From JANRKG01 sp033763635 (GTDB lineage Bacteria > Cyanobacteriota > Cyanobacteriia > GCF-001939115), in assembly GCA_033763635.1 (NCBI GenBank), contig JANRKG010000417.1:1-13026 (forward strand): a DNA stretch of 13,026 nt, in the 5' to 3' direction. The notes beneath the pieces were generated by a model, which had not been told where the DNA came from, ran no database searches, and was given only the letters and a program-made list of their open reading frames with translations. Of this stretch, positions 12,970-13,026 are shown piece by piece. How positions within the stretch are numbered: position 1 is the first letter of the stretch; every line of letters begins with the position of its first letter. Both the position numbers and the translations under genes were made by a program.

Positions 12970-13026
12970 TTATATTTCCAGGATTTCTTGAGCTGCACGC
13001 AAACCAGATAAATATGCGCCATGAGC
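12970..13026 (-). CDS. C-terminal end of a probable FAD-dependent amine oxidase-like protein
   Basis: Only the last 18 codons are inside the window: AHGAYLSGLRAAQEILEI and stop (TAA at 12972-12970). The pattern G-A-x-x-SG-x-RAA-x-E-I is the C-terminal helix of flavin monoamine oxidase / L-amino-acid oxidase-type proteins, which contacts the FAD pyrophosphate. This short stretch also occurs in related flavin oxidoreductases such as phytoene-desaturase-like enzymes, so the exact family is open. The gene is on the purL strand but 270 bp upstream, and is probably a separate unit. Confidence 0.5.
   Translation of the reverse strand, partial: AHGAYLSGLRAAQEILEI

Overview
The window looks like chromosomal DNA of a cyanobacterium. 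CGATCG cores and full GCGATCGC (HIP1) octamers are frequent, for example near 1764, 7655, 9611 and 10878. There is an adjacent purL-purF pair, gas-vesicle genes in the cyanobacterial order gvpK-gvpF-gvpG, and short G-rich and GCGAAATTTCGC-type repeats of the kind common in cyanobacterial intergenic DNA. I cannot name the genus; base composition is moderately GC-rich.

Layout from left to right. Positions 1-1533 hold the 3' part of a TpsB/ShlB-type outer-membrane secretion protein on the plus strand. It converges on an MFS transporter on the minus strand (1581-2819), and a repeat-derived hairpin between them can act as a terminator. The MFS leader carries an 18-base perfect match to the HLR1 (RpaB) consensus and a perfect palindrome. 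From 2820 to 4240 lies a gene-poor stretch: a 77-residue hypothetical protein with a strong terminator, a ~107-bp imperfect palindrome that looks like a MITE, a truncated DDE transposase, and what appears to be an IstB (IS21) fragment on the opposite strand. A 2H phosphoesterase ('2'-5' RNA ligase') gene follows (4244-4813).

The minus-strand block 6681-4823 reads gvpK, gvpF, gvpG and then an unrecognised 51-residue ORF. The structural gas-vesicle genes (gvpA, gvpC, gvpN, gvpJ) are not in the window, so this is either a detached accessory cluster or a remnant. Divergent from gvpK, 40 bp away, is an S33-type alpha/beta hydrolase (6722-7591), convergent with an EamA-type drug/metabolite transporter (7608-8540, minus).

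The right part is purine biosynthesis on the minus strand: purL (start near 12697) followed by purF (start near 10136). These enzymes catalyse steps 4 and 1 of the de novo IMP pathway. A G-rich inverted repeat sits on the purL stop codon between them. At the right edge are the last 18 codons of another minus-strand gene whose C-terminus resembles FAD-dependent amine oxidases.

I found no tRNA, rRNA, CRISPR array or clear new defence system. The points most worth a second look are the HLR1 site, the orphan gvpKFG group with its coupled small ORF, the nested mobile-element remains, and a G-rich repeat that supplies the stop codons of two unrelated genes.
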